Counted from the stretch's first letter, positions 53,319 to 62,958 are shown. The stretch: DNA of 64,000 bases from Maritimibacter fusiformis (GCF_008086115.1 NZ_VSIY01000015.1:372001-436000), one strand, 5' to 3'. Translations and numbers: made by a program. Notes: generated from the letters alone by a model not told the origin.

Positions 53319-54242
53319 GTGGTGACGGCAAAGGTGCAGGCAGACAAACCCGATGGCAGCGGAGCGGCGGAACCGCCCGCCGCGCTGGTGGCGCATTGGG
53401 TCGCGGCCGGGGTTGTTGCGCCGAAAGCGCGCTGGCAGGCCTTGCCGGGCGGCAATACCAACCGGGTCTGGCGGATCGTGCCGGCCGGGCCCGGCGCGCC
53501 GGTGTTGGTGTGCAAGCTCTACCGCCCCGGCGGCGAGACGCCGCTGTTCGCCAACGATCCCGCAGCCGAAGCCTCGGCGTTGCGGGCCCTGTCCGGCACC
53601 GGGCTGGCCCCGGATTTCGTTGCGGACGCCGCGACCGAGGCGGGCGGCAGCCTGATCTATCTGCATGTCGCGGGCCGCGTCTGGCGCCCGCAGGATGATG
53701 CGGGCGCGGTGGCGCGTGCGCTGGCCTGTCTGCATTCGCAACCGCTGCCGCCCGACCTGCCGCCGCGCCCGAGCGATGCGCGGGCGATGCGCGACCAGGC
53801 GCGGGCGATGCTGGCGGATATCGGGCAGGCCGGGGCCGAACTTGCCGCGCAGGAGCCGCCGGAGGCCCCGACCTCCGGGGCCGCGCCGGTGTTCGTGCAT
53901 GGCGATGCGACCGCCGGAAATGTTCTGGTCACGCCCGCCGGGGTCACGCTGATCGACTGGCAATGCCCCGGGCGGGGCGATCCAGCGGGCGACCTGTCGC
54001 TGTTCTTGTCACCCGCAATGCAGGCGGTGTCGGGCAATGCGCCGCTGTCCGCGGCCAAGGCCGAGGCGTTCCTCGACGCCTATGGAAGGCCGGACATCGT
54101 GGCGCGCTTCCGGGCGTTGCAGCCGTTGTTTCACTGGCGCATGGCGGCCTATTGCCTGTGGCGCGCGGCGCGCGGCGATGCCGGTTATGCCCGGGCGGCA
54201 AAGCTGGAAGGCCAAGCGCTCGGCGCCGCGCTCAGAGGATAG
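53319..54242 (+). CDS. Phosphotransferase family protein (choline kinase/APH-like)
   Basis: This 307-residue protein has a small-molecule kinase fold. 'LPGGNTNRVWRI' is the nucleotide loop, 'LVCKLYRP' holds the ATP-binding lysine, 'FVHGDATAGNVLV' is the catalytic Brenner motif and 'LIDWQCPGRGDPAGDL' is the metal-binding Asp segment. The substrate is unknown. Either of two adjacent GTG codons could start it after AAGGG. It converges on ubiB with an 11-base overlap. Confidence 0.82.
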   Translation: MVTAKVQADKPDGSGAAEPPAALVAHWVAAGVVAPKARWQALPGGNTNRVWRIVPAGPGAPVLVCKLYRPGGETPLFANDPAAEASALRALSGTGLAPDFVADAATEAGGSLIYLHVAGRVWRPQDDAGAVARALACLHSQPLPPDLPPRPSDARAMRDQARAMLADIGQAGAELAAQEPPEAPTSGAAPVFVHGDATAGNVLVTPAGVTLIDWQCPGRGDPAGDLSLFLSPAMQAVSGNAPLSAAKAEAFLDAYGRPDIVARFRALQPLFHWRMAAYCLWRAARGDAGYARAAKLEGQALGAALRG

Positions 54243-55761
54243 ACACCAGCCAGACCCCGGCCAGCGCGATGCCGCCACCCAGCGCGACATAGCCCATCGC
54301 GCGATAGGGCCGGGCGCGGCGTTCGTCCTGCGGCGGGTGTGCCTGGCGGATCAGCGCCGCCTCGGCCAATCCCGGCAGGCGCGGGCCGAACCGGGCCAGC
54401 ACCCGGGCGGTCTTGGCAAGGTCGGTCAGCACCGCTTTGGGGCCGATCGAATCGGAGATGTAGGTTTCGACCACCGGGCGGGCGACCTGCCAGATGTTGA
54501 TATGCGGGTTGAGCGAGCGCGCGACGCCCTCGACCACGACCATGGTGCGCTGCAGCAGGATCAGCTCGGTCCGGGTCTGCATCCCGAACCATTCGGTCAC
54601 CTCGAACAGGTAATGCAGCAGCCGGCCCATCGAGATCTGGGTGGCGTCCATGCCGAAAATCGGCTCGCCCACGGCGCGCAGCGCACGGGCGAACTCGTCG
54701 ACATCCTGATCGGCGGGGACGTATCCGGCCTCGAAATGCACCTCGGCCACGCGGCGGTAATCGCGGCGGATAAAGCCGAACAGGATCTCGGCATAGACCC
54801 GGCGGGTGTATTCGTCGATCCGCCCCATGATCCCGAAATCCAGCGCGACGATGTCGCCGTTCAGAGCAAATTTCAGGTTTCCCTGGTGCATGTCGCCGTG
54901 AAAGAAGCCGTCGCGCAGCGCGTGGCTGAGAAACAGGTGCAGCACCCGGTTGCCCAGCGCCTCGCAGTCCAGCCCGGCCTCACGCACGCGCCCGACCTCG
55001 TTGGCCGGAATGCCTTCGCCCCAGCCCAGCGTCATCACCCGCTTCGAGGTCAGCCCCCAGTTGACCGCCGGCACCACGAACCCTGCATCGTCCTTGGTGT
55101 TCTCGGCGAATTCCGAGGCCGAGGCGCTTTCCAGCCGCAGATCAAGCTCGCCCATCACCGTATCTTCGAAGTGCTGCACCACGTCCGAGGGGCGCAACCG
55201 GCGTGACATCGGCAGCATCGCCTCGAGGATCGCGGCGGCGAAATGGAACGCGTCGAGGTCGGTGCGGAAGGCGCGCTCGATGCGCGGGCGCAGCACCTTG
55301 ACGGCCACCTCTTCGCCGGTGGCGGCGATGCGGGCGCGGTGAACCTGGGCGATCGAGGCGGCGGCGATCGGGGGCGAGAATTCCGAGAATACCGCGTCGA
55401 CCTCGATCTCAAGCTCGGCTTCGATGGTCTGTCGCGCGATCTCGGTGGGAAACGGCGGCAGCTTGTCCTGCAGATAAGCCAGTTCGCGCGCCAGGTCTTC
55501 GCCGACCACGTCGGGCCGGGTCGACATGGTCTGGCCGAACTTGATGTAGGCCGGGCCAAGCGCCGTCAGCGCGCGGGTCAGCGGCGGGCGCTCCGGGTCG
55601 CCCTTGTGGCCGAGAAAGGCAAAGGGCCAACTCACCACGCGCACCGCCACGCGCACCAGCGGCGGCGCCTCCATCGCCTCCAGCACCACGCCCAGCGCGC
55701 CGGTCCGGGCAAAGGTCGCCCCGGTGCGCACCAGGCGCCAGATGTTGTGCGGCCCGCGCAT
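54232..55761 (-). CDS. ubiB: Ubiquinone biosynthesis ATPase/kinase-like protein UbiB
   Basis: This 509-residue protein is an ABC1/UbiB atypical kinase that supports coenzyme Q synthesis. 'LGPAYIKFGQTMSTRPDVVG' carries the KxGQ motif, 'AAASIAQVHRARI' is the Ala-rich nucleotide loop, 'VAVKVLRP' holds the ATP-binding lysine and 'LDFGIMGRID' is the DFG-like motif. A C-terminal membrane hairpin is present ('YVALGGGIALAGVWLVSIL'). It starts in a TGATG overlap with ubiE. Confidence 0.95.
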   Translation of the reverse strand: MRGPHNIWRLVRTGATFARTGALGVVLEAMEAPPLVRVAVRVVSWPFAFLGHKGDPERPPLTRALTALGPAYIKFGQTMSTRPDVVGEDLARELAYLQDKLPPFPTEIARQTIEAELEIEVDAVFSEFSPPIAAASIAQVHRARIAATGEEVAVKVLRPRIERAFRTDLDAFHFAAAILEAMLPMSRRLRPSDVVQHFEDTVMGELDLRLESASASEFAENTKDDAGFVVPAVNWGLTSKRVMTLGWGEGIPANEVGRVREAGLDCEALGNRVLHLFLSHALRDGFFHGDMHQGNLKFALNGDIVALDFGIMGRIDEYTRRVYAEILFGFIRRDYRRVAEVHFEAGYVPADQDVDEFARALRAVGEPIFGMDATQISMGRLLHYLFEVTEWFGMQTRTELILLQRTMVVVEGVARSLNPHINIWQVARPVVETYISDSIGPKAVLTDLAKTARVLARFGPRLPGLAEAALIRQAHPPQDERRARPYRAMGYVALGGGIALAGVWLVSIL

Positions 55762-56513
55762 CAGATCTTCCAGCCGGAGTGCAGCGCCGCGATGCCCATC
55801 GACAGGTTGCGATAGCTCACGTTCTCGAACCCCGCCTCGCGGATCATGGCCGCGAAGGTTTCCTGGTCGGGGAACTTGCGGATCGATTCGACGAGGTATT
55901 GATAGCTGTCGGAATCGTTGGCTATCAGCTTGCCCATGCGCGGGATCACGTTGAAGGAATAGAGGTCATAGACCTTCTGCATCAGCGCATTCGGGATCTG
56001 GCTGAATTCGAGCACCATCAGCCGCCCACCCGGGCGCAGCACGCGGAAAGCCTCGGACAGCGCGTCGGGGATGCGGGTGACGTTCCGGATGCCGAAACTG
56101 ATGGTGTAAACGTCGAAGGCATTGTCCGGGAACGGCAGCGCCATCGCGTCGCCCACCACCCAGTCAAGGCTCGCCGCCATGCGCCCGGCCTCGGCGCGTT
56201 TGCGGCCCTCGACCAGCATCGATTCCGTCATGTCCAGCACGGTGGCCCGCGCCGTCGGCGCGCGGTCGAGAAAGCGGAAGGCGATATCGCCGGTGCCGCC
56301 GGCCACGTCGAGCAGCTTTTGCCCCGGGCGCGGCGCCAGCCAGTCCATCATCGCGTCTTTCCAGATGCGGTGGATGCCCATCGACATGGCGTCGTTCATG
56401 ATGTCGTATTTCGAGGCGACGTTGGTAAAGACACCGTGGACCATCCCGGCCTTCTGGTCCTCGTCGACGGTTTGATAGCCGAAATGCGTGGTTTTCTTGT
56501 CTGGCGCTGTCAT
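55761..56513 (-). CDS. ubiE: Ubiquinone/menaquinone C-methyltransferase UbiE
   Basis: This 250-residue SAM-dependent methyltransferase acts on the benzoquinol ring. '[22 protein letters not shown]' is the N-terminal signature, '[13 protein letters not shown]' is the SAM-binding motif I, and '[24 protein letters not shown]' is characteristic of UbiE. The ATG at 56513 follows AAGGGCCG. It is divergent from mutM and co-transcribed with ubiB. Confidence 0.96.
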   Translation of the reverse strand: MTAPDKKTTHFGYQTVDEDQKAGMVHGVFTNVASKYDIMNDAMSMGIHRIWKDAMMDWLAPRPGQKLLDVAGGTGDIAFRFLDRAPTARATVLDMTESMLVEGRKRAEAGRMAASLDWVVGDAMALPFPDNAFDVYTISFGIRNVTRIPDALSEAFRVLRPGGRLMVLEFSQIPNALMQKVYDLYSFNVIPRMGKLIANDSDSYQYLVESIRKFPDQETFAAMIREAGFENVSYRNLSMGIAALHSGWKI

Positions 56514-56589
56514 CGGCCCTTGTCCACAGGTGCAATCTGACCCCTCATATAGCGCCGGGCAGGGGCAGACAATGGAAGGGGCCGCGCCA

Positions 56590-57435
56590 ATGCCGGAATT
56601 GCCGGAAGTCGAGACAGTGCGCCGCGGGCTGGCGCCGGTGATGATGGGCCAGAGGATCGCCCGCGCCGAGGTGCGGCGCGAGGGTCTGCGCTGGCCGTTT
56701 CCGCCGGACATGGCGGCGCGGCTGACCGGGGCGACGGTCACCGCGCTGGGACGACGGTCGAAGTATATCCTGGCCGATCTCGACACCGGCGAGACGCTGT
56801 TGATCCATCTGGGCATGTCCGGGCGGATGCTGATTTCCGGCACCAGCCTGGGCAAGTTTCACCACCATCACCCGGCGCCGGAAAAGCACGATCATGTCGT
56901 CATGGACATGGACGGCGGCGCGCGGATCACCTTCAACGACGCTCGCCGGTTCGGCGCGATGGACCTGTTCGCCATCGGCAGCGCGCATCCCCTTCTGGCC
57001 CGGCTGGGGCCGGAGCCGCTGGGCAATGCGTTTCACGAGGATTACCTCGTCGCGGCGCTGGCGGGGAAGAATACGCCGATCAAATCCGCCCTTCTGGACC
57101 AGCGTATCGTCGCCGGGCTGGGCAATATCTATGTCTGCGAGGCGCTCTTTCGGGCCGGTATCCATCCGGCGCGCAAGGCAGGCGCGATCTCGGCTGCGCG
57201 CATTGCGGGGCTGGTGCCGATCATCCGCGCGGTGCTGACGGATGCGATCGCCGCCGGCGGTTCGTCCTTGCGCGACTACCGGCAGGCGGACGGCGAGTTG
57301 GGCTATTTCCAGCACGGGTTCCGGGTCTATGGACGCGAGGGCGAACCCTGCCCGACCGAGGGTTGCGCGGGCCGGGTGCGCCGGATCGTGCAGGCCGGGC
57401 GGTCGAGCTTCTATTGCCCGCGTTGCCAAAGATGA
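56590..57435 (+). CDS. mutM: Formamidopyrimidine-DNA glycosylase MutM
   Basis: This 281-residue enzyme removes oxidised purines. The start must be at 56590 because P2 and E3 of '[13 protein letters not shown]' are the catalytic residues after Met removal. '[10 protein letters not shown]', the H2TH region ('[16 protein letters not shown]') and a C-terminal four-cysteine zinc finger ('CPTEGC' and 'FYCPRCQR') are all intact. A near-consensus DnaA box, TTGTCCACA, lies in the gap to ubiE at 56520-56528. Confidence 0.96.
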   Translation: MPELPEVETVRRGLAPVMMGQRIARAEVRREGLRWPFPPDMAARLTGATVTALGRRSKYILADLDTGETLLIHLGMSGRMLISGTSLGKFHHHHPAPEKHDHVVMDMDGGARITFNDARRFGAMDLFAIGSAHPLLARLGPEPLGNAFHEDYLVAALAGKNTPIKSALLDQRIVAGLGNIYVCEALFRAGIHPARKAGAISAARIAGLVPIIRAVLTDAIAAGGSSLRDYRQADGELGYFQHGFRVYGREGEPCPTEGCAGRVRRIVQAGRSSFYCPRCQR

Positions 57436-57508
57436 CTTGATCCTTTGGGCGGGACTCGCATAGGAGTCGGACCCTGACGGCAGCCCAAGGGATGGATCGG
57501 GAACGCTC

Positions 57509-58285
57509 ATGGCCTACAAGAACATCATCGTCGATATCGAGGACAACATCTGCACGGTCCGGCTCAATCGCCCGGACGTGATGAACGCTCTCAGCATCGA
57601 CCTGCTGCGCGAGCTTGGCGAGGCGCTGGGCGAGGCGCAGAAGAACGACAAGGTGCGCTGCTGCATCGTCACCGGCTCGGAAAAGGCGTTCGCCGCCGGG
57701 GCCGACATCAAGATGATGAGCACGAAAAGCTTCGTCGAGGTGTTCGCGGGCGACCTGTTCACCGCCGAGGAACAGGCGATCCTGCGCATCCGCAAGCCGA
57801 TCATCGCGGCGGTGTCGGGCTATGCGCTCGGCGGCGGTTGCGAACTGGCGATGATGTGCGACTTCATCATCGCGTCGGATACCGCGAAATTCGGCCAGCC
57901 CGAGGTGAACCTGGGCGTCATGGCCGGCATGGGCGGCACCCAGCGCCTGACCCGGCTGGTGGGCCGGGCCAAGTCGATGGACATGAACCTGACCGGGCGC
58001 TTCATGGACGCCGAAGAGGCCGAACGCGCCGGGCTGGTCAGCCGCGTGGTGCCCGCCAAGAAGCTGATGGAAGAGGCGCAGAAGGCGGCCCGCAAGATCG
58101 CCGAGAAAAGCATGGTGTCGGTCATGGCGATCAAGGAGGCGGTGAACCGCGCCGAGGAAATGCCGATGACCGAGGCGACCCTGTTCGAGCGCCGCCTGTT
58201 CCATTCGCTGTTCGCGACCGAGGATCAGAAGGAGGGCATGGCCGCCTTCCTCGAAAAGCGCGAACCGCAGTTCCGCGACCGTTAG
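57509..58285 (+). CDS. Enoyl-CoA hydratase
   Basis: This 258-residue crotonase-fold enzyme hydrates trans-2-enoyl-CoA. The catalytic glutamates E112 ('LGGGCELAMMCD') and E132 ('KFGQPEVNLGVMAG') keep the 20-residue spacing of the rat enzyme, and 'AFAAGADIKMM' is the oxyanion region. Length is standard. GGGAACG lies before the ATG. Its place between mutM and rpsT is common in Rhodobacterales. Confidence 0.93.
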   Translation: MAYKNIIVDIEDNICTVRLNRPDVMNALSIDLLRELGEALGEAQKNDKVRCCIVTGSEKAFAAGADIKMMSTKSFVEVFAGDLFTAEEQAILRIRKPIIAAVSGYALGGGCELAMMCDFIIASDTAKFGQPEVNLGVMAGMGGTQRLTRLVGRAKSMDMNLTGRFMDAEEAERAGLVSRVVPAKKLMEEAQKAARKIAEKSMVSVMAIKEAVNRAEEMPMTEATLFERRLFHSLFATEDQKEGMAAFLEKREPQFRDR

Positions 58286-58300
58286 AGGCCGACGTTTCCG

Positions 58301-58432
58301 GGGGGCTTCACAACGCGGCGAAAACCTCGTAAGAGGCCCCCACATGCGCGTGAGACCCGCTTTGGTCGGATGAGCCGGTTTGGAAAACCCCGGTCGGGTC
58401 TCGTTGCGCGACAGAATTGAAATCGAGACCCG
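58301..58432 (+). promoter_or_regulatory. rpsT leader with competing hairpins
   Basis: CGGGTCTC (58395-58402) can pair with GAGACCCG upstream (58352-58359) or with CGAGACCCG downstream (58424-58432, giving 9 bp with 58395-58403). The downstream partner ends just before the GGAAAGGG ribosome site and the start at 58449, so one fold crowds the site and the other does not. GGGGGC/GCCCCC (58301-58306 with 58336-58341) forms a further hairpin. This fits feedback control by ribosomal protein S20, which is known to autoregulate in E. coli; the mechanism here is inferred. Confidence 0.5.
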
Positions 58433-58448
58433 GGAAAGGGAAAGACCA

Positions 58449-58712
58449 ATGGCGAATTCGCCCCAAGCAAAGAAACGCGCTCGTCAGAACGAGCGCCGCA
58501 TGGACATCAACAAAGCCCGCCGTTCGCGCATCCGCACCTATCTGCGCCGCGTCGAAGAGGCGATCGCCTCGGGCGACCAGACCAAGGCCGCCGCCGCCCT
58601 GAAAGCGGCCCAGCCCGAACTCATGCGCGGTGTTACCCGTGGCGTCCTGCACAAGAACACCGCCTCGCGCAAAATGTCGCGCCTGTCGGCGCGGGTGAAG
58701 GCGCTGGGCTGA
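58449..58712 (+). CDS. rpsT: 30S ribosomal protein S20
   Basis: This 87-residue basic protein binds 16S rRNA. The start '[18 protein letters not shown]' and '[19 protein letters not shown]' and the end '[19 protein letters not shown]' are diagnostic. GGGAAAG precedes the ATG. A strong terminator lies 43 bases after the stop, so it is transcribed apart from dnaA. Confidence 0.97.
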   Translation: MANSPQAKKRARQNERRMDINKARRSRIRTYLRRVEEAIASGDQTKAAAALKAAQPELMRGVTRGVLHKNTASRKMSRLSARVKALG

Positions 58713-58755
58713 GCGCCGTTCGCAAGGCCAGACTGCGGCCAAACTACAACGCTGG

Positions 58756-58782
58756 GGCGCGCCTTCGGGCGCGTCTTTTTTT
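58756..58782 (+). terminator. Rho-independent terminator of rpsT
   Basis: GGCGCGCC, loop TTCG and GGCGCGTC form an 8-bp stem (one G-T pair), followed by seven T residues. This is a classical intrinsic terminator. Confidence 0.92.
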
Positions 58783-59244
58783 GTCCGCGGCCGGTTTTCC
58801 TGTGAAAAAATCGGATTCGTGAAAGGCACCCGGGATTCGTTTCCGCCTTTTCAGAGTCAAGGTTGAAGATCGGTTGCGAAGCGCGCGACCCGACCGCTAA
58901 TTTGCCCAGGCGATTCACTTCGCTGACTTGGGAAAACGACTCGGGGCGCGCAGGTCCGGCGACAATGCCGCCGGCAGCCTATCGCGAACGGTCCGGGGGG
59001 ACGGTTCGCGGTGTCGTCACGACATGATTGACCGAACGGGGGGTGGGGATCCTGGCGTTCGGTCGTCCGTTACCGCCACCGGCGCGCCTGCGCCGTGGGC
59101 GCATGTCTTTCCATGTCAGCGTGCCATTTCGGCACAGGATTGCAGCCCGTGACCACAGCGTCGCGGGGCGCCGCGATTTGGCCGGCGTGACGGGACAGAC
59201 AATCGCCGCGATGCGGCCAGGGACAGATTCGGGTCGGAACGAGA
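58783..59244. other. Gene-free region upstream of dnaA
   Basis: These 462 bases carry no gene. They hold a 12-bp hairpin with one mismatch (58983-58994 with 58999-59010), a perfect 9-bp inverted repeat GACCGAACG/CGTTCGGTC (59030-59038 with 59056-59064), and a direct repeat GGATTCGT at 58813 and 58833. Four copies of a CGAAC-G core result. I find no TTATCCACA-type DnaA box and no AT-rich unwinding element, so this does not look like a classical origin; it may be the dnaA promoter and leader. Confidence 0.5.
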
Positions 59245-60597
59245 ATGACAAACGAGCACTGGGGCAAGGTCCGCGATTCGCTGCAACAGGCAGTCGGTCA
59301 GAACAACTACCGCAACTGGATCGAGCCGCTGGAGTTCGCCGAGCTTGAGGACGGTGTCGCGACGTTCCTGGTGCCGACCAACTTCATGAGCAACTGGGTC
59401 GAGCGGAATTTCGGCGACCAGATCCTGCAACACCTGGTGCGTTCGGGTGCCGAGGTCTCGCGGCTGGTGTTCGCGGTGCCCAAGCTCGACAAGAGCCCGG
59501 CGGCCACGCCGGACCGCGCGACCGGCGCGAGGCCCGTCCGGGCCGAGGGCGACGACCTGCCTGGCGCGCTCTTGGACAACAGGTTCACCTTCGACAGTTT
59601 CGTGGTCGGCAAGCCCAACCAGCTTGCCCATGCCGCCGCCCGCCGGGTGGCCGAGGGCGGACCCGTCACCTTCAATCCGCTGTTTCTTTACGGCGGCGTG
59701 GGGCTGGGCAAGACCCACCTGATGCACGCCATCGCCTGGGACATGCGCGCGCGCGACCCGTCGCTCAAGGTGGTTTATCTGTCGGCGGAACAGTTCATGT
59801 ATCGCTTCGTGCAGGCGCTGCGCGAAAAGCAGATGATGGATTTCAAGCACCTGTTCCGCTCGGTCGACGTGCTGATGGTGGACGACGTGCAGTTCATCGC
59901 CGGCAAGGAATCGACGCAGGAGGAATTCTTTCATACCTTCAACGCGCTGGTGGATCACAACAAGCAGATCATCCTGTCGGCCGACCGCGCGCCGGGCGAG
60001 ATCAAGGATCTCGAGGACCGCATCCGCTCGCGCCTGCAATCGGGGCTGGTGGTGGACCTGCACCCGACCGACTACGAACTGCGCCTGGGCATCCTGCAAA
60101 CCAAGGTCGCCCGCTACCGCGAGCAATACCCGGAACTCAAGATCGCCGACGGAGTGCTGGAATTCATCGCCCACCGCCTCACCACCAACGTGCGGGTGCT
60201 CGAGGGCGGCCTGATGCGGCTGTTCGCCTTTGCCTCGCTGGTCGGGCAGGAGATCACGCTGGAAAAGGCCCAGGACGCGCTGGCCGACATCCTGCGCATG
60301 ACCGACCGCAAGGTCACGGTCGAAGAGATCCAGCGCAAGGTGGCCGAGCATTACAACATCCGCATGTCCGACATGGTCGGCCCCAAGCGTCAGCGCGTTG
60401 TGGCGCGTCCGCGCCAGGTGGCGATGTGGCTGGCCAAGGAACTGACCACCCGCAGCCTGCCCGACATCGGGCGCCGCTTTGGCGGGCGCGACCATACCAC
60501 GGTGATGCACGGGGTGCGCCGGATCGGAGAGCTGATCAAGACCGACTCGCAGATCGCGGAGGATGTCGAGCTTCTGCGCCGCGCGCTCGAGGCCTGA
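59245..60597 (+). CDS. dnaA: Chromosomal replication initiator DnaA
   Basis: This 450-residue AAA+ protein starts replication. Domain I is about 1-80, the linker is short, the Walker A motif 'GGVGLGKT' is at 150-157, Walker B 'LMVDDVQF' at 210-217, and the DNA-binding domain IV ends with 'FGGRDHTTVMHGVRRI'. GGAACGAG precedes the ATG. It is 127 bases upstream of dnaN, in the order dnaA-dnaN-recF-(VOC)-gyrB. Confidence 0.98.
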   Translation: MTNEHWGKVRDSLQQAVGQNNYRNWIEPLEFAELEDGVATFLVPTNFMSNWVERNFGDQILQHLVRSGAEVSRLVFAVPKLDKSPAATPDRATGARPVRAEGDDLPGALLDNRFTFDSFVVGKPNQLAHAAARRVAEGGPVTFNPLFLYGGVGLGKTHLMHAIAWDMRARDPSLKVVYLSAEQFMYRFVQALREKQMMDFKHLFRSVDVLMVDDVQFIAGKESTQEEFFHTFNALVDHNKQIILSADRAPGEIKDLEDRIRSRLQSGLVVDLHPTDYELRLGILQTKVARYREQYPELKIADGVLEFIAHRLTTNVRVLEGGLMRLFAFASLVGQEITLEKAQDALADILRMTDRKVTVEEIQRKVAEHYNIRMSDMVGPKRQRVVARPRQVAMWLAKELTTRSLPDIGRRFGGRDHTTVMHGVRRIGELIKTDSQIAEDVELLRRALEA

Positions 60598-60667
60598 GAC
60601 GCGGCGCCACGTGCGTCGCACAGCCCTTGACGGCCTTGGGAAACTCTCGGAAAGTCCAGAAAAATCT

Positions 60668-60695
60668 TGCGACGGACGCGTCACGGGCTATGGTC
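60668..60695 (+). promoter_or_regulatory. Possible dnaN promoter
   Basis: TTGCGA and TATGGT are spaced by 16 bases, 30 bases ahead of the dnaN start. The match to a housekeeping promoter is modest; dnaN may also be read from the dnaA promoter. Confidence 0.3.
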
Positions 60696-60724
60696 GGCGT
60701 CCCTATATTTGCCGGGAGTGGGAC

Positions 60725-61843
60725 ATGAAGATTTCCATCGAACGCGCCTCGCTGCTCAAGGCGGTCGGGCAGGCGCAATCGGTTGTCGAGCGGCGCAACA
60801 CCATCCCGATCCTGGCCAACGTGCTGATCGAGGCCGAGGGCAGCAATGTCTCGTTCCGCGCCACCGATCTGGATATCGAGGTGGTCGACCGCGTGCCGGC
60901 GATGGTCGAGCGCGCCGGCGCCACCACCGTCAGCGCCGTGACCCTGCACGAGATCGTGCGCAAGCTGCCCGATGGGGCGCTGGTGGTGCTGGCCGACGAT
61001 GGCGCCTCGGGGCGTTTGACGGTCGAGGCCGGGCGCTCGAACTTTTCGCTGGCCACGCTGCCGCGCGAAGACTTCCCGGTGATGGCCAGTTCGGAATACA
61101 GCGCCAATTTCTCGGCCCCCGCGCCGGTGCTGCGGCGGCTGTTCGACAAGTCGAAATTCGCGATCTCGACCGAGGAGACGCGCTATTACCTCAATGGCGT
61201 CTACATGCACGTGGCCGAGGCCGAGGGCGGCAAGGTTTTGCGCTGCGTGGCGACCGACGGGCACCGGCTGGCGCGGGTCGATGCCGATCTGCCCGCGGGC
61301 GCCGAGGGTCTGCCCGGCGTGATCGTGCCGCGCAAGACTGTGGGCGAGTTGCGCAAGCTGCTTGACGATGACGAGGCCCAGATCGCGGTCTCGGTCAGCG
61401 AAACCAAGGTGCGCTTCGCGACCCCGGAAATCACCCTGACCTCCAAGGTGATCGACGGAACCTTCCCCGACTATGGCCGCGTGATCCCGACCGGCAACAC
61501 CAAGAAGATGGAGGTTGACGCGCGCGAGTTCGCCCAGGCGGTCGACCGCGTCGCCACGGTGTCGAGCGAACGCTCGCGCGCCGTCAAGCTGGTGCTGTCC
61601 GAGGACAAGCTAATCCTGTCCGTGAACGCCCCCGACGCCGGGGCGGCGGAGGAAGAACTGGCGGTGGCCTACGGCGACGAGCCGATCGAGATCGGCTTCA
61701 ACGCCAAGTATCTGCTGGAGATCGCCAGCCAGGTCGACCGGGAGAACGCGGTATTCCTGTTCGACACTTCCGGCCAGCCGGTGGTGATGCGCGAAGGCAA
61801 TGACACCAGCGCGATCTATGTCGTGATGCCGATGCGCGTGTGA
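60725..61843 (+). CDS. dnaN: DNA polymerase III sliding clamp (beta subunit)
   Basis: This 372-residue protein forms the dimeric ring clamp. The start 'MKISIERASLLKAVGQAQSVVERRNTIPILANVLIEA' (residues 1-37) and the end 'FLFDTSGQPVVMREG' to 'YVVMPMRV' are family-typical, with three repeated domains. Its stop overlaps the recF start in GTGA. Confidence 0.97.
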   Translation: MKISIERASLLKAVGQAQSVVERRNTIPILANVLIEAEGSNVSFRATDLDIEVVDRVPAMVERAGATTVSAVTLHEIVRKLPDGALVVLADDGASGRLTVEAGRSNFSLATLPREDFPVMASSEYSANFSAPAPVLRRLFDKSKFAISTEETRYYLNGVYMHVAEAEGGKVLRCVATDGHRLARVDADLPAGAEGLPGVIVPRKTVGELRKLLDDDEAQIAVSVSETKVRFATPEITLTSKVIDGTFPDYGRVIPTGNTKKMEVDAREFAQAVDRVATVSSERSRAVKLVLSEDKLILSVNAPDAGAAEEELAVAYGDEPIEIGFNAKYLLEIASQVDRENAVFLFDTSGQPVVMREGNDTSAIYVVMPMRV

Positions 61844-62958
61844 CCGCTCTTTTCCTGCGCAACCTGACGCTCAGCCATGTCCGCTCGCATCGGCGCGCGG
61901 TGCTGGCGCTGGACGGGCGGCCGGTGGCGATTTACGGGGCGAACGGCGCGGGCAAGACCAACATCCTCGAAGCGGTCAGCCTGCTGTCGCCGGGGCGCGG
62001 TCTGCGCCGGGCCGCGGCGGACGAGGTCGCGCGCCGGCCCGAGGCGCTAGGCTGGAAGATCACCGCGCTTGTCCAGTCGCTGCACCAATTGCACGAGGTC
62101 GAGACCTGGGCCGAACCCGGCCAGCCCCGGCAAGTCACCATCGACTGCAAGACCGCGCCGCAACTGGCGCTGGGGCGGATCGCGCGCATGGTCTGGCTGG
62201 TGCCGGCGATGGACCGGCTCTGGACCGAGGGGTCGGACGGGCGGCGGCGCTTTCTCGACCGGATGGCGATGAGCTTTGAGCCGGGACATGCCGAGGCGGT
62301 GCTGACCTACGACAAGGCGATGCGCGAGCGTAACCGGCTTTTGAAGGACGGCGCGCGGGACCGGCACTGGTATCACGCGCTCGAGGCGCAGATGGCGCGG
62401 GCCGGGGCCGAAATCCAAGACAACCGCGCCGCGACGGTCGACCTTCTGGCCGGCGCGCAGGCCGAGGCCGAGACCGGCTTTCCCACCGCCGACCTGACGC
62501 TGCTGCATGCCGATGGGGCCGAGGACGGGCCGGAGGGCGAGGACGCGCTGCTGGCTGCTTTCGACGAGGGGCGGGCGCGCGACCTGATGGCCGGGCGCAC
62601 GCTGGCCGGGCCGCACCGGGCCGATCTGGCCGCGACCTATGCCGCCAAGGGGGTCCAGGCCAAGGATGCCTCGACCGGCGAGCAAAAGGCGCTGCTGGTG
62701 TCGCTGATCCTGGCCAATGCTCGCGCCCTGGCGCGCGATTTCGGGGCGCCGCCGATCCTGTTGCTGGACGAGGTCGCGGCGCATCTGGACGCCACCCGCC
62801 GCGCCGCGCTCTACGATGAGATCTGCGCGCTCGGGGCGCAGGCCTTCATGACCGGCACCGGGCCGGAGTTGTTCGAGCCCCTGGGCGCGCGCGCACAACA
62901 GATCGAGGTTCGCGACGTGAACGGGGTCAGCGAGATCGAGGAAAGGACCGACACATGA
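61840..62958 (+). CDS. recF: DNA repair protein RecF
   Basis: This 372-residue SMC-like ATPase loads RecA at gaps. The Walker A motif 'GANGAGKT' is at 33-40, the signature region is 'STGEQKALLVSLILANA' and Walker B is 'ILLLDEVAAHLD'. It starts with GTG in a 4-base overlap with dnaN, and its own stop overlaps the VOC gene in ATGA. Confidence 0.95.
   Translation: MTALFLRNLTLSHVRSHRRAVLALDGRPVAIYGANGAGKTNILEAVSLLSPGRGLRRAAADEVARRPEALGWKITALVQSLHQLHEVETWAEPGQPRQVTIDCKTAPQLALGRIARMVWLVPAMDRLWTEGSDGRRRFLDRMAMSFEPGHAEAVLTYDKAMRERNRLLKDGARDRHWYHALEAQMARAGAEIQDNRAATVDLLAGAQAEAETGFPTADLTLLHADGAEDGPEGEDALLAAFDEGRARDLMAGRTLAGPHRADLAATYAAKGVQAKDASTGEQKALLVSLILANARALARDFGAPPILLLDEVAAHLDATRRAALYDEICALGAQAFMTGTGPELFEPLGARAQQIEVRDVNGVSEIEERTDT

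Noticed and set aside
56520..56528. Functional DnaA-box cluster between ubiE and mutM
   Set aside because: Only one near-consensus box (TTGTCCACA) is present, which is expected by chance in a window of this size.
58783..59244. Chromosomal origin of replication next to dnaA
   Set aside because: No cluster of DnaA boxes and no AT-rich unwinding element is visible in the gap.
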